A stretch of 64,000 bases of DNA from Palsa-504 sp963753195. GTDB taxonomy: Bacteria > Actinomycetota > Actinomycetes > Streptosporangiales > Streptosporangiaceae. The notes beneath the pieces were generated by a model. The model was not told the origin of the DNA, ran no database searches, and saw only the letters and a list, made by a program, of their open reading frames with translations. How positions within the stretch are numbered: position 1 is the first letter of the stretch; each line of letters starts with the position of its first letter. Location of the stretch: NCBI GenBank assembly GCA_963753195.1, contig CAVWBH010000009.1, positions 806,001-870,000 of the forward strand, given 5' to 3'. Positions 7,880-14,503 of the stretch are shown here, piece after piece. A program made the translations under genes and the position numbers.

Positions 7880-7910
7880 ACCTTACTGCGTCCGGCGAAC
7901 GATGCGTCAA
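7880..7910 (-). promoter_or_regulatory. Probable ilv promoter
   Basis: Minus-strand TTGACG (7910-7905), 19-nt spacer, TAAGGT (7885-7880). The expected start point is 7 nt downstream, at the GTG of the leader peptide. The 17-bp inverted repeat (7942-7926) lies 15 nt upstream of the -35, an activator-type position. Confidence 0.5.
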
Positions 7911-7925
7911 CCGCTGAAGCAGGTT

Positions 7926-7942
7926 GTCTCACATTCCGAGAC
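7926..7942. promoter_or_regulatory. 17-bp operator-like inverted repeat, ilv side
   Basis: GTCTCACATTCCGAGAC, same arms as the leu copy at 2934-2950 and 15/17 identical to its reverse complement. It lies 191 bp before the ilvB start, the same as the leu copy to its first ORF (191 bp), and overlaps the stop codon (7929-7931) of the upstream GGDEF/EAL gene. Confidence 0.6.
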
Positions 7943-10733
7943 GGGCTGGCTCACCCGGCTCGTCTGCTTCCTCGCCTTCCTCGCCTTCGTCGCCGGAGGT
8001 CCTGATCAGCGCCTCGACGCCGGGCGCGGCCATGGGCCGGGCGACCAGGAAGCCCTGGCCGTAGTCGCAGCCCATCTCGCGCAGCGCGGTGAGCTGGCCG
8101 GGCTGCTCAATGCCCACGGCGATGACCCGCAGGCCGAGCTCACGGCCCAGCTGCACCACGGTCCTGGTCAGCAGGGTGAGCGTGTCCTCCTGGCCGAGGC
8201 CGGCCACGAACGAGGGGTCGATCTTGATCACGTCCAGCGGCAGGTGGAGCAGGTGAGCCAGCGAGGCGTACCCGGTGCCGAAGTCGTCGATGGCCATCCG
8301 CACGCCCATCCGGTGCAGATCCGCTAGCCGGCCGACGACCGGCCCGGCGTCGGCCACCAGCACGTGCTCGTTAACCTCCACGGTGAGCGCCGCGGGCGGC
8401 AGGCCGGTCTCGGCCAGGATGCCCGCTACCCGGGCGGGGAAGCCGGCCGCTGTGATCTGACGGGCGGACAGGTTAACCGAGACCCCGATGTCCCAGGAAG
8501 CCTCCCGCCAGGCCGCGCCCTGCGCGCATGCTTCGCGGAGCACCCACTCGCCGAGCGGCACGATCAGGCCCGACTCTTCGGCGGCGCCGAGGAACTCACG
8601 CGGGGGGATGACCTCGCCTCCGCGCCGCCAGCGGACCAGCGCCTCCGCGCCGATGACACGCGAGGTGGCCAGCTCCACGATCGGCTGGTAGGCCAGGGTG
8701 AGCTCGCCGTTGCTGATGGCCTGCTGCAGGTCGGTCACGATCTCCAGCCGGCGGACCACGTCCGCGTGCATGTGCGCGGCGTACGTCTCGGCCCGGTTGC
8801 CGCCGGCCTGCTTGGCCCGGGACATGGCCACGTCCGCGTTGCGCAGCACCAGGCCGGCCGGATCATCAGGGCGGTCCGGCGTCTCTGCGTCCCAGGCCGT
8901 CACGGCCACGCCCGCGCTCGCGGTGAGCGCGACCTGCTGGCCCGCTACCCGGAACGGCTCGGCAGCGATCGCGCCGACCAGCCGCCCGGCGATCTCGGCG
9001 ACCTCCGCCGCGCCGGCGGCGTTCTCGACCAGGGCGGCGAACTCGTCACTGCCCCAGCGTGCGACCGTGTCGTGCGACGGGACGGCGGCGCGCAGCCGCC
9101 GGGCCGCCTGCGCCAGCACCAGGTCGCCGGCGCTGTGACCGACCGAATCGTTGACCGCGGTGAAGCGGTCCAGATCGAGGAAGACGACGCCGAGCCGGGC
9201 CGCGGACGTGCCGTCGCGCAGCAGGTCCCGGACGCGCTCCTCGAAGTAGGCGCGGTTGGGCAGGCCGGTGAGCCCGTCGTGGAAGGTCAGGTGCGCGACC
9301 TGCTGGCGCAGCGCCATCTGGTCGCTGACGTCGCGGGCGGTGACCAGGATCTGGTGGTGCTGGCCAGGTGCCTGGTAACGCAGCACGGTCGACTCGACGT
9401 GGCGCCAGGTGCCGTCAGCGGCGCGCACTCGGGCCGGGAACCGCCCGGCGGTGCCCGCTGCCCCGGCGGTGCCTTCTGCCCCGGCGGTGCCCCCTGCCCC
9501 GGCTACGCGCGCGGCCCCGGCCGCGGTCGTGGCCGCGTTGGCCGGCCAGGCCGGGTCCTGGGCGAGGCTCGCGCCGAGGGCGCGCCGGCACGCGGCGACC
9601 ACGGCATCCCGGTCCTCGGGGTGCACGTAGTCCAGCAGGCGCCGCCCGGACAACTCGTCGGGAGCGTAACCGTAATCGCCGACGGCCGGGCTGGCGTAGC
9701 CGATGATGCCGTCCAGATCGCAGACCAGCAACACGTCGTTGGTCCGGCTGGCCAGCTCCCGCAGGCTCCGGCTGGATTCCCGCCAGAACCCCAGGATCGT
9801 CCCGTTCTGGCGGGCCAGCATGAAGACCCGCACGGTCAGCACCAGTACTCCAGCGCCGCCCGCCACCAGCAGGGCGGCACCGGATACGGGGCCCGCGGCC
9901 AGGCCACTGGCAATGACCACCACGGTGGCCACGGCCGCGGTCAGCGCGGCAACGACAGTGGTGGCCGCCGAGCCCGCCGCCCGGCCGGTCCGGCCGGTCC
10001 GGCCCGTCCGGCTAGTCCGGTTCGTCCGGCTGGGAATCTGCCACGGAGCCGCGCCGAGCAGTAGGGCGGCGGCCAGCGCCAGCAGTTGGGCCACCACGCC
10101 GGGGGCCCCGCCCAGTGCCCGCTGGCCCACGGCCAGGGCGTCGCTGGCCAGGATGGCGCACACGGCCAGGTAGGGCAGCATCACCCGCTGCCAGGCCACG
10201 GTGGCCAGTGGCAGCAGCGCGCCCAGCACGGCCAGGTCAGCCAGCGGGTGGATGAGCGCGAGCAGGAAGGTGCCCGGGCGCTCGCCGGACCGGTGGAACT
10301 CCGTGCTGAACAGGGTGACCCAGCCGATCACCAGCAGGGCGACCGCCATGATGTAGCCGTCCGCCAGCCCCGGCAGCACCGGCGCAGCCGGGCCCTCCTG
10401 GCTCGCGGCGTCGGTCCCCCGGGCTGCGTCGCTCCCCCCGGCTATGGTGCCCGGGCCGCCGCCCTGGCCCTCGCCGTCGGCGGTGGCCAGCGTCCAGATT
10501 CCGACCGCGGCGACCGCCACGGCTAGCAGCGACGGCAGGTCGGCGAATGACAGCCCCGACTCGGGGCTGTCATTCGCGCCGAGCACCAGCGCGATGATGA
10601 GCCCGCCGCAGTACAAGCCGGCCGCGCCGGCCAGCCACCGGAAGCCGCGGGCGGAGGCGCTGGAATGCCGGCGCGCGCCGAGCCACAGGCTCACCGCCGC
10701 CGCCAGCCAGGCCAGCACGCCAAGCACGCTCAT
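7929..10733 (-). CDS. Membrane PAS-GGDEF-EAL protein (c-di-GMP turnover)
   Basis: 934 aa from the chosen ATG at 10733 (MSVLGVLAWLAAAVSLWLG); a longer frame upstream has no protein-like N-terminus. Order: about eight hydrophobic helices (~1-310), PAS (SNDVLL-type segment to ~480), GGDEF-like domain (~490-650) and EAL (~660-905). The GGDEF signature is RWGSDEF, with Ser for the second Gly, so cyclase activity is doubtful. The EAL domain keeps EALVRW, NLSAR, IDDFGTGYASL and IKIDPSFV, so phosphodiesterase activity is likely. Predicted function is c-di-GMP hydrolysis coupled to an unknown membrane/PAS signal. CTCGG-GGTA-CCGAG forms a small hairpin just before the start. The 3' end overlaps the ilv operator. 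Confidence 0.85.
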   Translation of the reverse strand: MSVLGVLAWLAAAVSLWLGARRHSSASARGFRWLAGAAGLYCGGLIIALVLGANDSPESGLSFADLPSLLAVAVAAVGIWTLATADGEGQGGGPGTIAGGSDAARGTDAASQEGPAAPVLPGLADGYIMAVALLVIGWVTLFSTEFHRSGERPGTFLLALIHPLADLAVLGALLPLATVAWQRVMLPYLAVCAILASDALAVGQRALGGAPGVVAQLLALAAALLLGAAPWQIPSRTNRTSRTGRTGRTGRAAGSAATTVVAALTAAVATVVVIASGLAAGPVSGAALLVAGGAGVLVLTVRVFMLARQNGTILGFWRESSRSLRELASRTNDVLLVCDLDGIIGYASPAVGDYGYAPDELSGRRLLDYVHPEDRDAVVAACRRALGASLAQDPAWPANAATTAAGAARVAGAGGTAGAEGTAGAAGTAGRFPARVRAADGTWRHVESTVLRYQAPGQHHQILVTARDVSDQMALRQQVAHLTFHDGLTGLPNRAYFEERVRDLLRDGTSAARLGVVFLDLDRFTAVNDSVGHSAGDLVLAQAARRLRAAVPSHDTVARWGSDEFAALVENAAGAAEVAEIAGRLVGAIAAEPFRVAGQQVALTASAGVAVTAWDAETPDRPDDPAGLVLRNADVAMSRAKQAGGNRAETYAAHMHADVVRRLEIVTDLQQAISNGELTLAYQPIVELATSRVIGAEALVRWRRGGEVIPPREFLGAAEESGLIVPLGEWVLREACAQGAAWREASWDIGVSVNLSARQITAAGFPARVAGILAETGLPPAALTVEVNEHVLVADAGPVVGRLADLHRMGVRMAIDDFGTGYASLAHLLHLPLDVIKIDPSFVAGLGQEDTLTLLTRTVVQLGRELGLRVIAVGIEQPGQLTALREMGCDYGQGFLVARPMAAPGVEALIRTSGDEGEEGEEADEPGEPARLGM
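10543..10577. repeat. Perfect 35-bp palindrome inside the GGDEF/EAL gene
   Basis: Arms 10543-10559 and 10561-10577 are perfect 17-bp inverted copies around one central base. It is in frame within the membrane region and encodes ...NDSPESGLSFAD.... Such a perfect palindrome in coding DNA is unlikely by chance and could be a hairpin-type insertion tolerated in a loop. Confidence 0.85.
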
Positions 10734-10846
10734 GCTCGGTACCCCGAGATGATCACGCGCACCCAGGCTCCTTCCGGTCCCGCCCCGCCTTGCCGTCCTT
10801 ACCAACCTCAACGCGCGCCAGGCGGGACTGATAGCTGCGTCACGCT

Positions 10847-10870
10847 TTTCGTTACAGCGTCGTAACGAAA
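10847..10870. promoter_or_regulatory. TetR-type operator candidate
   Basis: TTTCGTTAC-N6-GTAACGAAA, perfect 9-bp arms, 114 bp upstream of the GGDEF/EAL start. Size and symmetry fit a homodimeric repressor such as TetR family members. No regulator gene lies next to it. Confidence 0.45.
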
Positions 10871-11350
10871 TGTCGCCGGAGTCGCGCGTCACCATGCGTC
10901 GGCACACCGGGATCCCCAGCCCCAGACGGCCTCGCCGCCAGCGCGGCACTCACTCTACGTACCCGAGGTCACACTTCGGTTGAGAGGCGGAGAAGGTAAG
11001 GCACCGGGTTGGCTCGCGCTCCCGCGGCGCCACGAGAGGACCCTCGCGGAGATCGTCTCGATGTGGGCGGCGTGCCTTCTCCCGGGCAGGCCGGCCTAAT
11101 CCGCCCAGATGCGGGCGGAGCCGCGCCACGGGATAGGAGCGGCAGCGCCGCGCAGCTGCGCGCCGGTGACGTTCGGGTTGACGACCAGGCCGGGCCCAGC
11201 GGCCGCGAGGATCCGGCCCGCAGAGCCGGTTGCCGGTGGACGTTGGCACTGGCCCGCCTCGGACGCGCACAAAAAACGACCAGACCGGCAGGCCCCGACC
11301 CGGCCGGCGGCGACTAGACTCCTTTCGCAGCCGAAGCAGGGAGGCCGCAG
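10871..11350. other. Gene-free interval
   Basis: No frame in this 480 bp has convincing codon use; the ORFs on either strand are Arg/Pro-rich shadows. It holds a TAGACT -10-like hexamer at 11315-11320 and the ribosome binding site (GGGAGG, 11339-11344) of the truncated biotin carboxylase frame. Confidence 0.5.
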
Positions 11351-11467
11351 TTGCGCAAGGTCCTGATTGCGGATCGCGGCGAGGTCGCGGTGCGGGCCGT
11401 CCGGGCGGGCCGTGACGCCGGGTCAGCCTTCGCCGGGTCAGCCTTCGCCGGGACATGGCTCGGCTGA
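11351..11467 (+). pseudogene. N-terminal stub of a biotin carboxylase (AccA/PccA-like)
   Basis: TTG start with GGGAGG 6 nt upstream. The frame reads LRKVLIADRGEVAVRAVRAG then RDAG, matching the first ~24 residues of acyl-CoA carboxylase alpha subunits (family start MRKVLIANRGEIAVRVIRACRDAG). It then runs into SAFAGSAFAGTWLG and stops at codon 39. The family protein is ~590 aa with ATP-grasp and biotinyl domains, all absent here. The out-of-family part contains a 15-bp tandem duplication (11423-11452). The start signals survive, so a 38-aa peptide could still be made, but biotin carboxylase function is lost. Confidence 0.7.
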
Positions 11468-11475
11468 GGGACTGA

Positions 11476-11823
11476 TTGCGCGTGACCAGGCTCCCCGGCG
11501 ATCCGAGCGCCGGCCGGAAGGTGCTGTTCGCGATCGGGTTCCGGCTGCCGGACCGGAACCGGGAATGGGTACGGCACGAGCTGACCGATGCGGGCTGGCG
11601 GGGCAGGCTGACCTGGCGTCACCTGCTGGTGACGCTGCCGTTCGCCGCCGTGCTGGCCGCCTTCCCCGGCCCGCTGTTCATCCACATCATGGTGCCGGCG
11701 CTGTTCCTGATCTGCAGCGTGGGCATCGTGGCCATGTACGCCGACGACATCCGCGTCTCCCGGCTGCGCCGTCACGGCCTCAAGCCGCCCAACGATCCGG
11801 ACACAGGCCGCCCGTCCCACTAG
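11476..11823 (+). CDS. Small membrane protein, DUF5313-like
   Basis: 115 aa from TTG 11476 (GAGGG 5 nt upstream); GTG 11482 is an alternative. Features: a short polar N-terminus, the segment GFRLPDRNREWVRHELTDAGWRGRL typical of the actinobacterial DUF5313 family, then two hydrophobic helices (about 50-70 and 72-90) and a polar tail. Function unknown; probably an inner membrane protein. It follows the biotin carboxylase stub by 8 bp and so may use its promoter. Confidence 0.65.
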   Translation: MRVTRLPGDPSAGRKVLFAIGFRLPDRNREWVRHELTDAGWRGRLTWRHLLVTLPFAAVLAAFPGPLFIHIMVPALFLICSVGIVAMYADDIRVSRLRRHGLKPPNDPDTGRPSH

Positions 11824-11904
11824 ATCCGCCGACCGATAGCCGGCCTGCGGCGGTGGGGCGGTGGGGCGGCTGGGCCGGCGGGCCGGAAGGCTCGTGGCCG
11901 GGGC

Positions 11905-11933
11905 GGGCACCACGGGCCGTTCGGGAAAAAAGG
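11905..11933. repeat. Dispersed 29-bp 3'-end element, lpdA copy
   Basis: Lies 4 bp downstream of the lpdA stop. Differs at only 2 of 29 positions from the copy after guaA (34974-35002); weaker copies follow icd (43721-43749) and a guaA relic (32966-32992). Core on the minus strand: TTTTTTCCCGAACGG then CCCGTGGTGCCC. Confidence 0.75.
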
Positions 11934-11937
11934 GGTT

Positions 11938-13320
11938 TTAGCGGGGGCCGGGGGTGACCTCCATCAGCTCCCTGGCCGCCTCGGTGAGGCTGCCGGACAG
12001 GGACGGGTAAACGGCGAACGTGCGCGCGAGCTGCTCGGCCGTGAGGCGCTGCTCGACCGCGGTAGACACGGCGAGGATCAGCTCGCTGGCCCGCGGGGCG
12101 ACGACCACGCCGCCGAGGATCCGGCCGCTGCCGGGGCTGGACAGCAGCTTCACGAAGCCGTCGGCGTACCCGGCCATCTTGGCCCGCGGGTTGGTGGCCA
12201 GCGGCAGCTTCAGCACCCGGGCGGATACCTCGCCCGCGGTGACCGCGCGCTGGGACACGCCGACCGTGGCGATCTCCGGCTGGGTGAAGATCGTGGCGGC
12301 CACCTGGTCCAGGCGGAGCGGGGTGAGGGCCTGGCCGAGCGCGTGCCACATCGCGATCCGGCCCTGCATGGCCGCGACCGAGGCCAGCATCAGGACCCCG
12401 GTGCAGTCGCCGGCCGCGTACACGCCGGGTACCGAGGTGCGGGACACGCGGTCGACCTGAATGAAACCGCCCGCGTCGCGCCTGACCCCGGCCTGGTCGA
12501 TTCCGCAGCCTTCGGTCCGCGGGGTCATGCCGACGGTCAGCAGGCAGTGGCTGCCGGTCAGGGTGCGCCCGTCGTCCAGGGTCACGGTGACGTGGTCGTG
12601 GTCGCGGGCGACCGACCGCGCGCGTGAGCGGCCCAGTACCGTCATGCCGCGGCGGCGGAAGACGTCCTCGATGAGGCTGGCCGCGTCCTCGTCCTCGTGC
12701 GGCAGCACCCGGTCCCGCGACGAGACCAGGGTGACCCGCGAGCCGAGGGCCTGGTAGGCACTGGCGAACTCCGCCCCCGTGACGCCCGAGCCGATGACGA
12801 TCAGGTCACGGGGCAGTTCGGTCAGGTCGTAGAGCTGGCGCCAGGTCAGGATGCGCTCGCCGTCGGGCGGCGCGCCGGGCAGCACCCGCGGCAGGGCACC
12901 GGTGGCAACGAGGATCGCGTCCGCCTTGATCTCGGTACCGGCGGCTTCGACCACACCGGGGCCAGCCAGGCGGCCCTGGGCCTTGATCACCTTGATGCCC
13001 GCAGCAGCGAGCCGTGCGGCGATGTCGGCGGACTGGGCGCGGGCCAGGTCGGTGATCCGCTCGTACAGCCGGGCGGCGTTGACCGTGGCCAGGCCGCCAG
13101 TGGCGATGCCGAGCCCGGCGGACCGGTTGAGCAGGGTCATCGCGTTGGACGTCTCGATGAGCGTCTTGGAGGGGACGCAGTCGGTCAGCACGCAGGCCCC
13201 GCCGATCCCGTCGGAGTCGACGATGGTGACGTCGGCGCCGAGCTGGGCCGCGACGAGGGCGGCCTCGTAACCGCCTGGCCCGCCGCCCAGGATCGCGATG
13301 GAGTGCGGTGGCAAGGTCAC
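11938..13320 (-). CDS. lpdA: LpdA-type flavoprotein (NAD(P)H quinone reductase / disulfide reductase family)
   Basis: 460 aa, FAD/NAD-linked reductase closest in features to mycobacterial LpdA (Rv3303c). FAD motif ILGGGPGGYEAALVAAQLGA; second Rossmann GSGVTGAEFASAY; FAD site GVYAAGDCTG; dimerisation domain with PRAKMAGYADGFVKLL. In LpdA the redox disulfide is lost, but here C43 and C48 (GGACVLTDCVPSKT) keep the CX4C spacing. The C-terminal His-Glu pair of true lipoamide dehydrogenases is absent (YPSLSGSLTEAAR). GTG start with TAGGAG upstream. Flanked by gene stubs on both sides. Confidence 0.88.
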   Translation of the reverse strand: MTLPPHSIAILGGGPGGYEAALVAAQLGADVTIVDSDGIGGACVLTDCVPSKTLIETSNAMTLLNRSAGLGIATGGLATVNAARLYERITDLARAQSADIAARLAAAGIKVIKAQGRLAGPGVVEAAGTEIKADAILVATGALPRVLPGAPPDGERILTWRQLYDLTELPRDLIVIGSGVTGAEFASAYQALGSRVTLVSSRDRVLPHEDEDAASLIEDVFRRRGMTVLGRSRARSVARDHDHVTVTLDDGRTLTGSHCLLTVGMTPRTEGCGIDQAGVRRDAGGFIQVDRVSRTSVPGVYAAGDCTGVLMLASVAAMQGRIAMWHALGQALTPLRLDQVAATIFTQPEIATVGVSQRAVTAGEVSARVLKLPLATNPRAKMAGYADGFVKLLSSPGSGRILGGVVVAPRASELILAVSTAVEQRLTAEQLARTFAVYPSLSGSLTEAARELMEVTPGPR

Positions 13321-13465
13321 GTCCGGTCATTCTCCTAACGTGGGCGTCACGCCTGGCCGACGCCTGCGGGGGCGGCGGCCCCGCCGGTGGCATGCGTGAC
13401 GTGAGCTCCTTCGAAACGCCGGTTGCGGGGCGGGAAACCGGCGGACCGCGCCGACGCTTGCCCCG

Positions 13466-13522
13466 GTGGCACTGTATGCGGCCTACGCCAGCAACCTGGA
13501 CCCGGAGCAGATGCTCCGGTGA
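13466..13522 (+). pseudogene. N-terminal stub of a gamma-glutamylcyclotransferase-like gene
   Basis: GTG frame reading VALYAAYASNLDPEQMLR then TGA. This matches the start of actinobacterial gamma-glutamylcyclotransferase-like proteins, where an xLYAAYASNLDPxQM segment holds the substrate-binding YGSN-type motif. The following ~130 residues are missing and no homologous frame follows. It lies divergent from lpdA, a common neighbourhood for the intact gene in actinobacteria. Confidence 0.6.
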
Positions 13523-13569
13523 GGCCGGCGCCGGACCTTATGCGGCCGAGCCGCCGCGGGCATGAGACC

Positions 13570-13743
13570 TCAGACGAGGATGGCGACCAGCAGGATCAGC
13601 GCGGGGATGACCAGCGCCAGGATGGCCTGGCGGCTCCAGGTACTGCTCAGCGGCTCGAGCCAGCCGGCGCGCCGCGGGTCGGCGGCAGTGCGTTCGGTCG
13701 CGGTGTGCCCGGCCACGGTGCGTTCGGTCGTGGTGTGCCCGGC
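13570..13743 (-). pseudogene. Out-of-frame C-terminal tail anchor of the PH-domain protein
   Basis: Shifted by one base from the frame of the preceding gene, this stretch reads ...TTERTVAGHTATERTAADP then RRAGWLEPLSSTWSRQ and a hydrophobic helix AILALVIPALILLVAILV before a TGA at 13570-13572. It looks like the natural C-terminal membrane anchor. The 30-bp repeat unit at 13691-13720 has GGCCAC where the next copy (13721-13749) has GGCAC. Restoring that base would join the frames. Confidence 0.7.
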
Positions 13744-14426
13744 ACGGTGCGTTCGGTCGTGGTGCGTTCGGTCGTGGGGGCTGGAGCCGCGCCCGGTTCG
13801 GTCGTGCCTGCGGCCCAGATCGTTTCGGCCCGGGCTGCGGTCACGTACTGCATGAGCACTCCGACGATCCGCTCGGCGTCGGCCTCAGCGGTGGAGCCCG
13901 GCTCGGCCGCCGAGGCGCTGGCGTACCCGGCCATGCGGCCGCCGCCGTAGCCGCCGAGGCCGAACGACGGACGGCCGGAACTCATCCGCGCCGCCTGTCG
14001 CCGCGTCTTGACCTGCGCCGCGAGCTTGCGGCGCCGGGAATAGTGCACCGCCCAGGAGTGAATGACCTTGGTGTGGTCCGGGCCCAGCTGGCAATGCACG
14101 CGGAGCAGGTCAGCCAGGTCGACCTGGGTCACGCTGGCCCAGCCGACGTGGTGGTCACGAAGCGGGTTCACCACCGTGATCCCAGCCTGGCTGGTGATGA
14201 TCCGGGGACGCTGCGCAGTGACGTAGGCCACGCCGGTGGCCATGACCAAGATCGCCGCCGCGACCAGCGATTCGTGGTCGCGGCCCTGGACGGCCAGGTC
14301 GATCAGGTTGGCCGCGGCGAACAACAGCCAGACCCACCAGATGATCACCGCGGTCGGCGAGCGGAACGTCTGCAGGCCGCTGGTAACGCCGGACCGCTTC
14401 ACCCGCCCGGCCAGCACCCTTCCCAT
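13647..14426 (-). CDS. PH-domain membrane protein, frameshifted near the C-terminus
   Basis: 259 aa as it stands. Two hydrophobic helices (about 28-45 and 52-69) are followed by a bacterial PH-like domain (AQRPRIITSQAGITVVNPLRDHHVGWASVTQVDLADLLRV, quoted as RPRIITSQAGITVVNPL). A linker follows, ending in GTPRPNA repeats that result from a one-base loss in a 30-bp repeat. The original protein probably continued into a third, C-terminal membrane helix (separate entry). Start ATG 14426 has no ribosome binding site but TAGTCT 6 nt upstream, so it is probably leaderless. Function unknown; such proteins are common small membrane proteins in actinobacteria. Confidence 0.7.
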   Translation of the reverse strand: MGRVLAGRVKRSGVTSGLQTFRSPTAVIIWWVWLLFAAANLIDLAVQGRDHESLVAAAILVMATGVAYVTAQRPRIITSQAGITVVNPLRDHHVGWASVTQVDLADLLRVHCQLGPDHTKVIHSWAVHYSRRRKLAAQVKTRRQAARMSSGRPSFGLGGYGGGRMAGYASASAAEPGSTAEADAERIVGVLMQYVTAARAETIWAAGTTEPGAAPAPTTERTTTERTVPGTPRPNAPWPGTPRPNALPPTRGAPAGSSR

Positions 14427-14432
14427 CGGACC

Positions 14433-14438
14433 AGACTA
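14433..14438 (-). promoter_or_regulatory. -10 element, leaderless start of PH-domain gene
   Basis: Minus-strand TAGTCT ends 6 nt before the ATG; no Shine-Dalgarno sequence lies between them. Confidence 0.5.
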
Positions 14439-14442
14439 ACCC

Positions 14443-14502
14443 GGCCTCGTGGTGGTCCGGCCTCGTGGTGGTCCGGCCTCGTGGGTGGTCCGGCCTCGTG
14501 CC
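14443..14502. repeat. Tandem 16-17 bp repeat
   Basis: GGCCTCGTGGTGGTCC at 14443-14458 and 14459-14474, a 17-bp variant at 14475-14491 and a partial fourth copy. It fills the gap between the PH-domain gene start and the stop of the M20 hydrolase. Confidence 0.9.
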
Positions 14503-14503
14503 G

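Noticed and set aside
10950..11456. 168-codon minus-strand frame in the gap before lpdA
   Set aside because: Arg/Pro-rich, no motif, overlaps the biotin carboxylase stub antisense; not convincing as a gene.
14443..14502. Tandem repeats as a CRISPR array
   Set aside because: Units are contiguous with no spacers and no cas genes occur in the window; same for 17281-17342 and 62718-62795.
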